Source of the DNA: Levilactobacillus acidifarinae DSM 19394 = JCM 15949
GTDB taxonomy: Bacteria; Bacillota; Bacilli; Lactobacillales; Lactobacillaceae
Length of the DNA stretch: 64,000 bases
Assembly: GCF_001434835.1 (NCBI RefSeq)
Contig: NZ_AZDV01000006.1
Span: forward strand, 62,001-126,000
Reading direction: 5' to 3'
Shown here one piece after another: positions 45,033-53,135 of the stretch. The stretch's first letter is position 1. Each line of letters starts with the position of its first letter. A model generated the notes under the pieces. It was given only the letters and a program-made list of their open reading frames with translations. It had not been told where the DNA came from and did not search any database. Position numbers and translations under genes: made by a program.

Positions 45033-45064
45033 AAAAAGGGTACCCACCATGGGGGTACCCTTTT
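45033..45064 (-). terminator. Terminator downstream of the Rrf2 gene
   Basis: AAAAGGGTACCC pairs with GGGTACCCTTTT. Confidence 0.88.
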
Positions 45065-45130
45065 CGGCCGGGATGTTTTTCCTGGCTAGTTTTACTTAAT
45101 GGTGGCCGTAGCCGCCATCCCTTTTATACC
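45033..45130 (-). ncRNA. Candidate short RNA under a cre box
   Basis: A cre-like site and TATAAT-like boxes (45126-45149) are followed by about 90 bases. These end in a perfect terminator (GGGTACCC stem, 45033-45064). A stem GGCGGC/GCCACC-type repeat lies inside. It may instead be the 3' region of the Rrf2 gene. Confidence 0.35.
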
Positions 45131-45135
45131 TATAT

Positions 45136-45149
45136 TATAAGCGCTTTCA
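45136..45149 (-). promoter_or_regulatory. CcpA cre-like site
   Basis: On the minus strand, TGAAAGCGCTTATA fits the left and central part of cre (TGWAANCGNTNWCA). It overlaps TATAAT. Confidence 0.5.
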
Positions 45150-45175
45150 TCAAGAAAGGGGCTAATTTTGCTCAG

Positions 45176-45652
45176 TTAGGCTTGGGGATGATTTTGACCC
45201 ACCAGATTGCGGAAGAAGCCGTGATTGTGTAAATCTCGTTTTAGATCCGTCATGGTGAATCGGTGATAAAACCGCCGATAGTCCTCATCGGCTAAGGTGA
45301 ATAAATCGGTCAGCGTCTGTGAGATATTCGCCGAAATATCGGTGCTATCACTGGCCTTAGCGCCCTTAGAATCCCCCGTAATAAAGCGCGCGTAGCTAAT
45401 TGTCGGCGGAATCGTCAAATCGTACAATTCGCCCACGTTGATGTCGCTGAGATCACGAATCAGTTGGTACCCCCCATTTTTACCGACCGACCCTTCGATG
45501 TAACCCTGTTTGTGTAACACCGATAAGATGTTACGAATCATCACCGCGTTCAGTTGTAAGGACGTTGCCAGTTCACGGCTAGCAATTTTACGGGGACGGT
45601 TTTCGTCCAGGTAGAGCAAGCTATGCACGGCAACGGAAAAGTCTAGTCTCAT
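45176..45652 (-). CDS. Rrf2-family regulator without cysteines
   Basis: A 158-residue Rrf2 protein. Its winged helix covers residues 1-75 (FSVAVHSLLYLDENRPRKIASRELATSLQLNAVMIRNILSVLHKQGYIEGSVGKNGGYQL). Rrf2 members such as IscR or NsrR carry three cysteines for an Fe-S cluster. This one has no cysteine at all, so it must sense something else, as CymR-type members do. The target is probably its own promoter or a nearby gene. The ATG at 45652 is the only reasonable start, although its ribosome site is weak. Confidence 0.87.
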   Translation of the reverse strand: MRLDFSVAVHSLLYLDENRPRKIASRELATSLQLNAVMIRNILSVLHKQGYIEGSVGKNGGYQLIRDLSDINVGELYDLTIPPTISYARFITGDSKGAKASDSTDISANISQTLTDLFTLADEDYRRFYHRFTMTDLKRDLHNHGFFRNLVGQNHPQA

Positions 45653-45975
45653 GGTTTAGCCATCACTTTCCAAAAATTCTGTAATCATAATTCTATGATA
45701 ACACACTCCGTTAACGAATCTCTGCTGATTTTGTGAGTTCGTGGTAATCCTACTGATTTTTATCATTGTAGATAATTTCTTCACGAATTTGTAAATTGAT
45801 TTAATGATTTCTCTGATCAAAGTCATGGCTAATAGCGGTTCAAGGCCATAAAAATAGTGCTGGCGGATAACGACCATCAACACTAATTTTCATGAACCCG
45901 ATTAAAATGGTCTCCCCAAGTTGGCCTATCTGCCCAGCTTGAAGAGACCATTCGCTCACAATATGCTTTAATTCT
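45653..45975. other. Intergenic region upstream of the Rrf2 gene
   Basis: AT-rich region holding the Rrf2 promoter and, at 45903-45951, the terminator of the GntR/ABC operon. A 75-codon open frame here has no ribosome site and no protein-like composition. Confidence 0.5.
45903..45951 (-). terminator. Terminator of the GntR/ABC operon
   Basis: ATGGTCTC pairs with GAGACCAT around an inner CAAGCTGGGC...GGCCAACTTG stem, followed by TTTT on the minus strand. Confidence 0.8.
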
Positions 45976-46158
45976 TCATAAATTCAAATACTTCCGCCGC
46001 GCATAAGCGTCCCACAGCGTCATCACCAGTAAGACGATTCCACTCAGGCCTAGACACAGGTGCCATTCCCACATGACGCCGCCTAAGGAATCGCGTAAGA
46101 GATTATAGAAATTCAACAACAAGACCATGGCCAACCAAAATTTTACGGATCTTAGCAT
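45976..46158 (-). CDS. Small membrane protein ending the GntR/ABC operon
   Basis: A 60-residue protein with two hydrophobic helices (about 6-22 and 31-50) and a basic C-terminus YARRKYLNL. GGGGG lies upstream of the ATG. It is 16 bp after the second permease gene and just before the operon terminator. It is probably the last gene of the operon and perhaps a small subunit or modulator of the transporter. No family is recognised. Confidence 0.6.
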   Translation of the reverse strand: MLRSVKFWLAMVLLLNFYNLLRDSLGGVMWEWHLCLGLSGIVLLVMTLWDAYARRKYLNL

Positions 46159-46174
46159 GTCATTTCCCCCGTTT

Positions 46175-46957
46175 CTAAGCCCGAGCTTCCACCCAGTGAC
46201 GCATCAAATACACGTTCATGCCACTCATCACGACCGTCCAAAAGACGGGAACCATTAAACTGATCCAGTCTTGGGCCGTATCGGACACGGACCCCACAAC
46301 ACTGGCTTGCACGTCCATTCCCCAACGAACAACCATGATTCCCGCGTAAACCAGCAGGATCGCTAGCCCAATTTTAACCAATTTTTGCTGAAAATTCGGT
46401 AAGAAGGCGCTAATCGTGGTCACGATGAACTGAACCAAGATGACGGCCGCCCATACCCATAACGTTACCAGCAACAACATGGCCACTAAGTATCCCGCCG
46501 TCAAATACAGGCTAGCCGTACTATGATCTTGCAGGCCACTGTTTAGAAAGAGCCATCTGCGAATCTCGGCGTGTTCCCACTGCGGCAACCACGGCCAATT
46601 AAAACTAATCAGCGTCATTCCCAAACCAACGGCCAACACGTAACCATAGGTGACAAACGAACTAGCTAAGCTCGCCAGATAAAGTTGCCACTCGCGCACC
46701 GGCATTAACCGGTAGGTCATACTTACCAGTTCCTGGTTTCCCCGCCGAGCCAAATCAATCAAGACTACTAAACCCCAGATTCCCGTAAAGACTAAGAACG
46801 TCCCCGGAAAATCAAGTTCCGCTAGGCCATCTAGCCAAACTTGTACGCCTAGACTCACCACCACGGCAATGAAATACAACCCCACTAACCGATTAGCCCG
46901 ATGCAATTTGGGCCGCCAAAGGACCCGAAAACTCTCCTGAAACGTGGCCATGGCCAA
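46175..46957 (-). CDS. ABC transporter permease-like membrane protein (second)
   Basis: A 260-residue protein with six predicted helices. It begins MAMATFQESFRVLWRPKLHRANRL and includes SMTYRLMPVREWQLYLASL. The neighbouring permease has the same layout (SDTYRLMPASEAKQYLAGL), so the two are paralogues and likely form a heterodimeric membrane part for the upstream ATPase. Substrates of such YtrA-controlled exporters are usually unknown; cell-envelope antibiotics or peptides are a frequent theme. Confidence 0.8.
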   Translation of the reverse strand: MAMATFQESFRVLWRPKLHRANRLVGLYFIAVVVSLGVQVWLDGLAELDFPGTFLVFTGIWGLVVLIDLARRGNQELVSMTYRLMPVREWQLYLASLASSFVTYGYVLAVGLGMTLISFNWPWLPQWEHAEIRRWLFLNSGLQDHSTASLYLTAGYLVAMLLLVTLWVWAAVILVQFIVTTISAFLPNFQQKLVKIGLAILLVYAGIMVVRWGMDVQASVVGSVSDTAQDWISLMVPVFWTVVMSGMNVYLMRHWVEARA

Positions 46958-46974
46958 CGCCTCCCCCTAAAAAT

Positions 46975-47730
46975 CTAATATTTTGCTTCCACCCATTTCC
47001 GCATCAAGCAGATGTTGATGGTCACGGTAACCACAATGGTGACCAAGGCCACAACTAGGTCCACCCACATGTTTACCGTACTCGACGCCCCGTGGAGGAG
47101 CTGGTATTGTAACCGCCCCAGCCAGACCGATAGGGCAATCGTTGCGGCAACGACCAGAATCGCCACCACCACTTTGACAACCTTTTGTTGGCCAGCTGGT
47201 AAGAAGGCACTGACCGTATTTAAAATAAAATGAATCAAGCTGACGTACACCCAGGCGTTAATCATCAGTAAGAGCACCAACAAGGCCACAAACACAGCAA
47301 TCATTTGCCAGTTGTGCGGTAGACCAGTCAGGTTGGACCGCAGTTGGTCGAGCTCCACGGAAAGTCTTGGCCATTCCAGTCCTAGTCCGACTCCCATAAC
47401 CAAACTCCGAACCGCCACAAAATACAAGTAGGCGACAAAGGCGGTGCTGAGACCGGCCAGGTACTGTTTGGCTTCGCTGGCCGGCATTAAACGGTAAGTG
47501 TCGCTCACGTAATCCCGTTCGGTCTGCACGGTCAGCCAGATAAAGGTGACCACGCCCAGGCCAAAGTCACCGGACGACGCTTTTAAGAGACTAAAGTCGC
47601 CCATGCCCCCGTGAATCACCTGGCCAATCAAGCTGATGACCACGATCAACAGGTAGAAGAACAACATCAAGTTAACGATGTGACCCTTGGGTTTCCACAT
47701 ACTCCGAAACAGTTCACTAAAGCTCGTCAT
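46975..47730 (-). CDS. ABC transporter permease-like membrane protein (first)
   Basis: A 251-residue protein with six helices. The start ATG 47730 overlaps the end of the ATPase gene by 14 bp and has GGGGGACATTCACG upstream. Its sequence parallels the next gene: SFSELFRSMWKPKGHIVN at the N-terminus, TYRLMPASEAKQYLAGL in the middle and an MRKWVEAKY-like end. This supports a paired permease. Together with the 239-residue ATPase it should make an ABC exporter. Confidence 0.82.
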   Translation of the reverse strand: MTSFSELFRSMWKPKGHIVNLMLFFYLLIVVISLIGQVIHGGMGDFSLLKASSGDFGLGVVTFIWLTVQTERDYVSDTYRLMPASEAKQYLAGLSTAFVAYLYFVAVRSLVMGVGLGLEWPRLSVELDQLRSNLTGLPHNWQMIAVFVALLVLLLMINAWVYVSLIHFILNTVSAFLPAGQQKVVKVVVAILVVAATIALSVWLGRLQYQLLHGASSTVNMWVDLVVALVTIVVTVTINICLMRKWVEAKY

Positions 47731-48436
47731 CGTGAATGTCCCCCCCGTACACGCTTTCGTAGAAGTCTTCGACCCCGATGCCAAATTGACTGCGGATCTC
47801 TTCGCTACTCTTGTGCGTGCAAACCGTATGGTCCTTGATGATCACCACTTCGTCCAACAACGCCGCAATCTCGGTGACGTAATGGTCACTGATCAACATG
47901 GTCGCGTCGTCAGCCTTCCACTTGATAATGCTACTGATGATGCGTTTACGACTCATACTATCGATCCCATTAAAGGGTTCATCCAGCAAGTACACTGCGG
48001 CCTGACGTGATAAGGTCAACGCAATGATGAACTTCTCGCGGGTCCCCCGGGACAACTTGTTGAGCTCCAAATCATCATCGATCTGCAAGAACGTGGTTAA
48101 ATCTATGTACTTCTGCGCGGAAAAATCCGGATAGACCGTCGCGTAAACGTCGCGAATCTGACTCAGCTTGCTCCCCGGCCGAAATCCCCGTAGCGACTCG
48201 GTAAAGCTGATCAGGCCACGGCGCTTGGTGCCGTCGGTTTCTTGATTAATCGCAATGGTCCCTTTGGCGCCCTTGGCCACGTCGGCCATCAAGCGCATTA
48301 AGGTGGTTTTCCCGGCACCGTTTTCCCCTAACAGGCCGACTACTCTTCCTTGAACGATCTGTAAGTTAACGTCGTGCAGAATCGTTTTGGTGTTTTTCCG
48401 ATAACTCAAATCGGTGATCTCAATTGCGTTGGTCAT
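47717..48436 (-). CDS. ABC transporter ATP-binding protein
   Basis: A 239-residue ATPase. Walker A is GLLGENGAGKTTL (about residue 34), the signature is KLSRGTREK (variant of LSGGQ) and Walker B is AVYLLDEPFNGID. The H-loop is LISDHYVTE. It energises the two downstream permeases and follows the gntR gene by 2 bp, so the four main genes form one operon. The acidic C-terminal tail DDEL overlaps the permease start. Confidence 0.93.
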   Translation of the reverse strand: MTNAIEITDLSYRKNTKTILHDVNLQIVQGRVVGLLGENGAGKTTLMRLMADVAKGAKGTIAINQETDGTKRRGLISFTESLRGFRPGSKLSQIRDVYATVYPDFSAQKYIDLTTFLQIDDDLELNKLSRGTREKFIIALTLSRQAAVYLLDEPFNGIDSMSRKRIISSIIKWKADDATMLISDHYVTEIAALLDEVVIIKDHTVCTHKSSEEIRSQFGIGVEDFYESVYGGDIHDDEL

Positions 48437-48438
48437 GA

Positions 48439-48810
48439 CTACTCCTCCTCGTTAGTTGTTGCCATGTATTCCTGAATGGCTGCCACGATTTCCCCGTCGC
48501 TCAGCCGCAACGCGTGAAGTTGCGTGTACAATCGTTCGATATACCCGTGACTTAACCGTTGTTTCAAAGCGGTGATCTTCGTCGTATCTTGCGTGACGAA
48601 GTTCCCCACACCGCGTTTGGATGTTAACACCTGCTCCGTGACCATCTCACTAAGGGCCCGCTGCACCGTGTTGACGTTGACGGTTAGGTCAACCGCCAAC
48701 TGCCGCACCGCGGGCAACTTCTCGCCGGGGGCTAAGTCGCCCGCAACGATCCGGTGGTACAGGTCATTTTTGATCTGATAATAGATTGGTATTTTATCAT
48801 CAAATTCCAT
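48439..48810 (-). CDS. GntR-family regulator (YtrA subfamily)
   Basis: A 123-residue protein. A GntR winged helix (IPIYYQIKNDLYHRIVAGDLAPGEKLPAVRQLAVDLTVNVNTVQRALSEM) is followed by a short C-terminal helical part without an effector domain. That is the YtrA subfamily, which generally represses adjacent ABC exporter genes. ATG 48810 is used because GAGGTGGG lies upstream; the in-frame GTG overlaps that site. The operator candidate 48824-48852 lies at its promoter. Confidence 0.9.
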   Translation of the reverse strand: MEFDDKIPIYYQIKNDLYHRIVAGDLAPGEKLPAVRQLAVDLTVNVNTVQRALSEMVTEQVLTSKRGVGNFVTQDTTKITALKQRLSHGYIERLYTQLHALRLSDGEIVAAIQEYMATTNEEE

Positions 48811-48823
48811 TGATCCCACCTCA

Positions 48824-48852
48824 ATAGTGTTCTACTTTTCTATTACACTATA
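48824..48852 (-). promoter_or_regulatory. Operator and promoter of the GntR/ABC operon
   Basis: ATAGTGT (48824-48830) and ACACTAT (48845-48851) form an inverted repeat. The upstream arm overlaps the -10 TATAGT (48847-48852). TTGGCG lies 17 bp further up as a -35. This fits self-repression by the GntR protein. Confidence 0.65.
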
Positions 48853-49158
48853 GCATATTCTCGAAAAATCGCCAACCCCTATAACTAATTTAATTTGAAA
48901 GAATTTCATTGTGAACGTGAACAATTTTACGCTGGTAAGATTTCCCTTCCCGTCCCCTGGCCACCAAAGTGCGGTATAATAATCCCAATAAGTCGTCATG
49001 GAAACCTACTGTTGACTAGCCGTTACGCCAAAGAATTCCCAGACTCGTTTTCATCATTTTCATGGTCGTCACTGGTAATTAAGGGCTTACATGGTAAGGA
49101 ATAAATGATATAGTATAAGTAAGGTTTCTATATGCATCGTGAAGGGGTGGCATCCATT
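48853..49158 (+). promoter_or_regulatory. Long leader region of the usp gene
   Basis: TATAAT at 48975-48980 would start a leader of about 170 bases; a second -10-like TATAGT lies near 49111. Lactobacillales usp genes can carry the lacto-usp RNA motif, but I cannot confirm it here. Confidence 0.35.
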
Positions 49159-49614
49159 ATGTTACAACAATATCAAAATATTCTGGTTCCCGTTGATGGT
49201 TCAAAAGCAACCCAACCAGTTCTCGAAAAAGCAATTGAAGTCGCGAAGCGGAATAAAACACACCTGGACATTTTAAATGTGCTGGAAGTCAACCAATTCA
49301 GCGATACTTACGGTGGCGCCGTTAGTGGCGACGTGATCTACAAGTTATCGCAAGATGTCCAAGACCGCCTGAACGCGCTGAAGCAACAAGCGATCGACGC
49401 CGGCGTCCCCGACGTCAGCATTCACGTTCGGTTTGGGAATCCCAAGCCCGTTATCGCCCGTGAATTCCCAGCGGACCACGATACGGAACTCATCATCATT
49501 GGTTCAACCGGGTTAACCGCCGTTGAACGTTTAATGGTCGGTTCTGTCACCAACTACGTCAGCCGCTCCGCTATCTGCGACGTGCTGATCGTTAAGCCCG
49601 AAGAAACGAAATAA
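49159..49614 (+). CDS. Universal stress protein (UspA family)
   Basis: A 151-residue UspA-fold protein starting MLQQYQNILVPVDGSKATQP at ATG 49159, after GGGGTGG. The ATP-binding signature GSTGLTAVERLMVGSV (G-x2-G-x9-G-S) is intact, so it should bind ATP. It has a long leader. It probably acts in stress survival, as most Usp proteins do, though the precise role is unknown. The gene is monocistronic, with its own terminator before the pseudouridine synthase gene. Confidence 0.92.
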   Translation: MLQQYQNILVPVDGSKATQPVLEKAIEVAKRNKTHLDILNVLEVNQFSDTYGGAVSGDVIYKLSQDVQDRLNALKQQAIDAGVPDVSIHVRFGNPKPVIAREFPADHDTELIIIGSTGLTAVERLMVGSVTNYVSRSAICDVLIVKPEETK

Positions 49615-49628
49615 TCTTGCAACTAACG

Positions 49629-49660
49629 GAACCTACCGTCTGCGGACGGCGGGTTCTTTT
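49629..49660 (+). terminator. Terminator of usp
   Basis: GAACC-ta-CCGTC pairs with GACGG-cg-GGTTC, followed by TTTT. Confidence 0.85.
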
Positions 49661-49678
49661 GTGTTATTGAGGAGGTTT

Positions 49679-50566
49679 ATGATGCACTGGACGTATACTC
49701 GCGACTATCCCCGCGACCGCCCCGCCCAACCCGTGCGCGCCCTATTAAGCGCGTGGTTGATTCCCAGTCACCTGATTCACAGCCTGCGCGTCAACCAACG
49801 GGTCCTGGTCAACGACCATTACCGCTCGATGAACCAGTTGGTCCAACCCGGCGACCGGCTCACGCTCACCTTCGTGCCGACTGACTTCACGCACCCGTTT
49901 CCGGACGTCGACCCAGACAGTGCGGCCACGGTCAGTGTGCTCTACGAAACGGCCGATCTGCTGGTGATCAATAAGACCCGTGGCAGTAAAACCCACCCCA
50001 ACCAGCCGGGCGAACGGGGCACGACGCTCAACCACGTAGCGGCCTACCTGGGAGCCGACCAGCCCGGGCCCTACATCCTGAGTCGCCTGGATCAGGAAAC
50101 CACCGGGGCGTTACTGATGACCAAAACCCCGGCCGTGGTGCCCATCATGGTTCGTAACATTGCCGAAAAACGGGTCCAACGAACGTATCTGGCCTGGGTC
50201 CACGGTGACCTTACAGACGAGGGCACCTTTGACGCCCCAATCGGCCGCGACCCGCTGGACAAGCGCAAACGCTTGGTTAACGGCGATCACGCCCAACGCG
50301 CCGTCACCCACTACCGGGTGGTCGACCACCAACCGGGCGCGACGTTGGTGCAACTCTGGCTGGAAACCGGCCGGACTCACCAATTACGAGTTCACTTGGC
50401 CGCTAGCGGCCATCCCCTGGTGGGCGACCCGCTCTACGGAATCACCGATGGTCAGCGGTTAAAACTACATTGTTGGCGGTTAGCCTTTCCACAACCGTTC
50501 ACGCTGGGTGACGAGCTAACTACGGTCACGGCTCCGGTGCCGGAGGGATTTAACGACCTAACCTAA
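49679..50566 (+). CDS. RluA-family pseudouridine synthase
   Basis: A 295-residue enzyme that converts uridine to pseudouridine in rRNA or tRNA. The catalytic Asp is in ILSRLDQETTGALL (RLD motif). VHKPrG-like NKTRGSKTHPN and TGRTHQLRVHLAASGHPLVGDPLYG are typical. GGAGG is 5 bases before ATG 49679. The N-terminal S4-like segment LLSAWLIPSHLIHSLR is degenerate. The target nucleotide cannot be assigned. A shared bidirectional terminator separates it from the anti-sigma gene. Confidence 0.92.
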   Translation: MMHWTYTRDYPRDRPAQPVRALLSAWLIPSHLIHSLRVNQRVLVNDHYRSMNQLVQPGDRLTLTFVPTDFTHPFPDVDPDSAATVSVLYETADLLVINKTRGSKTHPNQPGERGTTLNHVAAYLGADQPGPYILSRLDQETTGALLMTKTPAVVPIMVRNIAEKRVQRTYLAWVHGDLTDEGTFDAPIGRDPLDKRKRLVNGDHAQRAVTHYRVVDHQPGATLVQLWLETGRTHQLRVHLAASGHPLVGDPLYGITDGQRLKLHCWRLAFPQPFTLGDELTTVTAPVPEGFNDLT

Positions 50567-50567
50567 A

Positions 50568-50607
50568 AGACGGCTTAAGTCCCGAAAAATCAGGACTTAA
50601 GCCGTCT
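50568..50607. terminator. Bidirectional terminator
   Basis: AGACGGCTTAAGTCC pairs with GGACTTAAGCCGTCT between convergent genes. Confidence 0.92.
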
Positions 50608-50619
50608 CTTTTAGATCCG

Positions 50620-51546
50620 TTATTTAAACGTTGCCACCGCTTGAAAATACCCCACTGAACTAGCAGCCACCCACTGGGGTTGTCCTAGTTGGCGGAAATC
50701 ATCACTCTTCCCCGTCACTATGGCACCCGCGAATTTAGCCGTTTTTGGGGTCGGGTAGTGCCGGGCATACCGTCCCCCATAGGCAAATAAGCCGTTTAAA
50801 TCTATTTTTGACCGGTCAGCCCGTACCAGTGTTTGGCGAAAATACCGATAGTCTCTGGTAGTCAATTCTCCTTGGGGTCCGCTTGCTTGAACGCCTAAAA
50901 AGTTATTTTCCATCGTGGTGGTGTCCGCTCCTTTGGGGACCCCTAACCAGTACCAAACGGCATGTACGCCCCGGGGTAAGCGCTTCCGAATCTGGTCGTA
51001 GGTTAACGGCTGATCAAAGGTTAAGGCCATTTCCGTGATGCGGTTGGGGGTTCGCTGAACCTTTTTTAAGTCGTGAGCGAGGTGATAATCCCTGGCTTGA
51101 GTGCTCGGATGATAACGGCAATTATAGAAGATGGGCACCCGTTGTTGGGTCACCCGGTTATACGCCGCGTTACGTTCATCATCCGTGCTATTAAAGGCAC
51201 TCGGTGTTTCCGGTCCCGTTAACCACGAATAATTGGCGACCAAGGGAGACCAAACCAGCCGCTGACCCTCAATTTGTTTATACCGGTGGCTGACCAGCTG
51301 CCCGCTCCCCATGGTTCGATTCGTCAAATATTGGTCACTCACTCGAATGTTGGGCGATAATAGGGTCCCCACTAAATCGAAATAATTATTTTCCCACGCG
51401 GTGGCTTGCCGTGACCGCGTGTCCATGATTTTTAGGCCCACGCCCAGCGTCCCCACGCAGACCACAAACGCAATCAGAATCGTGATTACCCAGCGGCGCC
51501 ACTTCAACCGGCGTGCTAATCGCTTAAACTGTTGTTCATCCGTCAT
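50620..51546 (-). CDS. Anti-sigma factor (membrane-anchored)
   Basis: A 308-residue protein. A short cytoplasmic N-terminus with basic RLARRLKWRRW precedes one membrane helix (about 17-38). A large extracytoplasmic domain follows, with FDQPLTYDQIRKRLPRGVHAVWYWLG and a conserved-looking C-terminus. It starts 1 bp after the sigma gene (GGAGG inside the sigma 3' end), so the two are translationally coupled. It should hold the ECF sigma at the membrane until an envelope signal releases it. The signal is unknown. Confidence 0.82.
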   Translation of the reverse strand: MTDEQQFKRLARRLKWRRWVITILIAFVVCVGTLGVGLKIMDTRSRQATAWENNYFDLVGTLLSPNIRVSDQYLTNRTMGSGQLVSHRYKQIEGQRLVWSPLVANYSWLTGPETPSAFNSTDDERNAAYNRVTQQRVPIFYNCRYHPSTQARDYHLAHDLKKVQRTPNRITEMALTFDQPLTYDQIRKRLPRGVHAVWYWLGVPKGADTTTMENNFLGVQASGPQGELTTRDYRYFRQTLVRADRSKIDLNGLFAYGGRYARHYPTPKTAKFAGAIVTGKSDDFRQLGQPQWVAASSVGYFQAVATFK

Positions 51547-51547
51547 C

Positions 51548-52027
51548 TTAATCTTCCTCCAAATATTTCCGTAATTTTCGTTGTAACCGTTGGAGCCGCA
51601 TCTTAACGGCGGCCGGACTCGTTCCCAAAACCCGTGCGATCCGCCGCATCGACCACCGCTGATGGTACCGATAAACCAATAATTGTTGCTCATGGGGCCG
51701 GAGCCGCCGTAAGCTCCCTGTAAGTTCGATCAAAAAAGGACTGGTCGGAAAACTCGTCGTTTCTAAGTTAGGTCCTAACGCCTCGTTAACTAATTGTTCC
51801 CACCGATTCTCTCGTCGGCACCAATCAATATAGGTGGACCACACGATTCGGTATAGGTAGGGCCGGAGCTTCTCCGGTGGCAGGACCAGTTCCATCTCTA
51901 AAACCTTCATAAAGGTGTCTTGTACAATATCTTCGGCAACTTCCAGCGACGCGCCGCGCTTGATTAAGTATCCCCGTAACTCCACAGCTAACTCGCCAAC
52001 TAGCTTTTCGTACCGTGCCAAATTCAC
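51548..52027 (-). CDS. ECF-type sigma-70 factor
   Basis: A 159-residue sigma factor. Region 2 is VAEDIVQDTFMKVLEMELVLP...LYRIVWSTYIDWCRR. Region 4 is RLRPHEQQLLVYRYHQRWSMRRIARVLGTSPAAVKMRLQRLQRKLRKY. With the next gene it forms a classical ECF sigma/anti-sigma pair, probably responding to cell-envelope stress. A TGAAAC box (52082-52087) and CATC 17 bp downstream may be its autoregulated promoter. Confidence 0.92.
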   Translation of the reverse strand: MNLARYEKLVGELAVELRGYLIKRGASLEVAEDIVQDTFMKVLEMELVLPPEKLRPYLYRIVWSTYIDWCRRENRWEQLVNEALGPNLETTSFPTSPFLIELTGSLRRLRPHEQQLLVYRYHQRWSMRRIARVLGTSPAAVKMRLQRLQRKLRKYLEED

Positions 52028-52060
52028 AGTCGTTTCCCTCCCCCGATAAGAAGACGATTG

Positions 52061-52087
52061 GATGTCTCAAAAGTAACGGTCGTTTCA
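52061..52087 (-). promoter_or_regulatory. Candidate ECF promoter of the sigma gene
   Basis: On the minus strand TGAAAC, 17 bp, CATC. The ECF consensus is TGAAAC, 16-17 bp, CGTC/CGTA, so the -10 is one base off. Confidence 0.4.
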
Positions 52088-52279
52088 AAAAAAATTTTCG
52101 ATTAAAAAGGCCGCCATTTTTCAACGGCGGCCTAACATTAATTCTATCGATGGTTTGTCTAACTCCAGTTTATACCAGTTTTAGCCATTCTATTAGCTAA
52201 CGCAAACTTTCATCGAATTCACTTATTTTCTGGCAAAAGCCCTACTGAAAGACTACCGTTGCCCTCTCTCATTCTTAGC

Positions 52280-52870
52280 TTAATGCAATTGACTGGCTTT
52301 TTCTGAAGACCACACCGTCGCCATTACCAACCCAATGCCACCAACGATGAGGACCCCCACAAACCAAACCGGTGGCAACAATTCTGCCACCATCAATAGG
52401 CCGCCCCACGGCACCATGATTCGTTCCGCCAATTGATTCGTTTGGCGCCACCGTTGCGGCGAATTCAGGGTTCCGGGTAACCGAATCCCAATCCAACTAT
52501 TCCGTGGCATGTAAGCCCCTAGAATTCCCAGAGCGGTAATTAATCCCCCCACGGGCAGCTGCCGGACAAAGGCTTGTGGGGTTAACACCAATAGCAAACT
52601 GTAAAGGCTAATCCCCAAACTCAAGTCCATCGCCAACTCTGGCGCACGCCGCATGCCAAAATGCCGGTGTAAAATTCCCGGTAACCCCAGACTAACCCCG
52701 TACAAGATCACCATTCCTAAAAATAATTGCCATGAGCGGTCCGGTTGAATCACACCCCAGCGGACCCGTACCAGCTGTAACCCGCCGGCTAGAATCAGTA
52801 AGCCTGCATTTAATAACCGCAAAATTCGTAAGCCCTTGGTCCCTGTATAGTTAATGAGCATCGTGCCCAT
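52280..52870 (-). CDS. SdpI-like membrane protein
   Basis: A 196-residue protein with six hydrophobic helices. A signature near residue 122, MPRNSWIGIRLPGTLNSPQRW, followed by QTNQLAERIM, resembles the RNxxxGIRTPWTLxSexvW pattern of the SdpI/YfhL family. B. subtilis SdpI gives immunity to the SdpC toxin and signals to the SdpR repressor. The start is at ATG 52870 or 52861; both fit the GGAGAAGGGG region. It lies directly upstream of the ECF sigma operon and has its own ECF-like promoter. Confidence 0.72.
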   Translation of the reverse strand: MGTMLINYTGTKGLRILRLLNAGLLILAGGLQLVRVRWGVIQPDRSWQLFLGMVILYGVSLGLPGILHRHFGMRRAPELAMDLSLGISLYSLLLVLTPQAFVRQLPVGGLITALGILGAYMPRNSWIGIRLPGTLNSPQRWRQTNQLAERIMVPWGGLLMVAELLPPVWFVGVLIVGGIGLVMATVWSSEKASQLH

Positions 52871-53029
52871 CCCCTTCTCCAGAATTAGCTTCACTCTAAG
52901 CGCCGGTATCAGGGGGGACAACCCCCAACACCCGTACCTATTTTTCAAGGAAGTTCAACTACTAATGCCTCGCGACCAATAAACACCTTATCTACCGGTC
53001 GCTGCCGTTTCAAAATCACCCTATTTCCC

Positions 53030-53056
53030 AACGATTTTTGCGTTTTGACCGTTTCA
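53030..53056 (-). promoter_or_regulatory. Candidate ECF promoter of the SdpI-like gene
   Basis: TGAAAC (53056-53051) and CGTT (53033-53030) on the minus strand are separated by 17 bp. A second TGAAAC at 53012-53007 lacks a matching -10. Confidence 0.4.
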
Positions 53057-53135
53057 ATCTAGTCCGGATGCTATAGTTGATTTTGTCGGGCCTGCGCCCG
53101 GCACTAATCTAACTGTATTGGAGAAACGACTTTAA

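Noticed and set aside
45656-45883. A 75-codon open frame upstream of the Rrf2 gene.
   Set aside because: No ribosome site, unusual composition, and it occupies the Rrf2 promoter region.
48900-49130. 6S or lacto-usp RNA in front of the usp gene.
   Set aside because: The long closing stem and central bubble of 6S could not be drawn by eye; kept only as a leader region.
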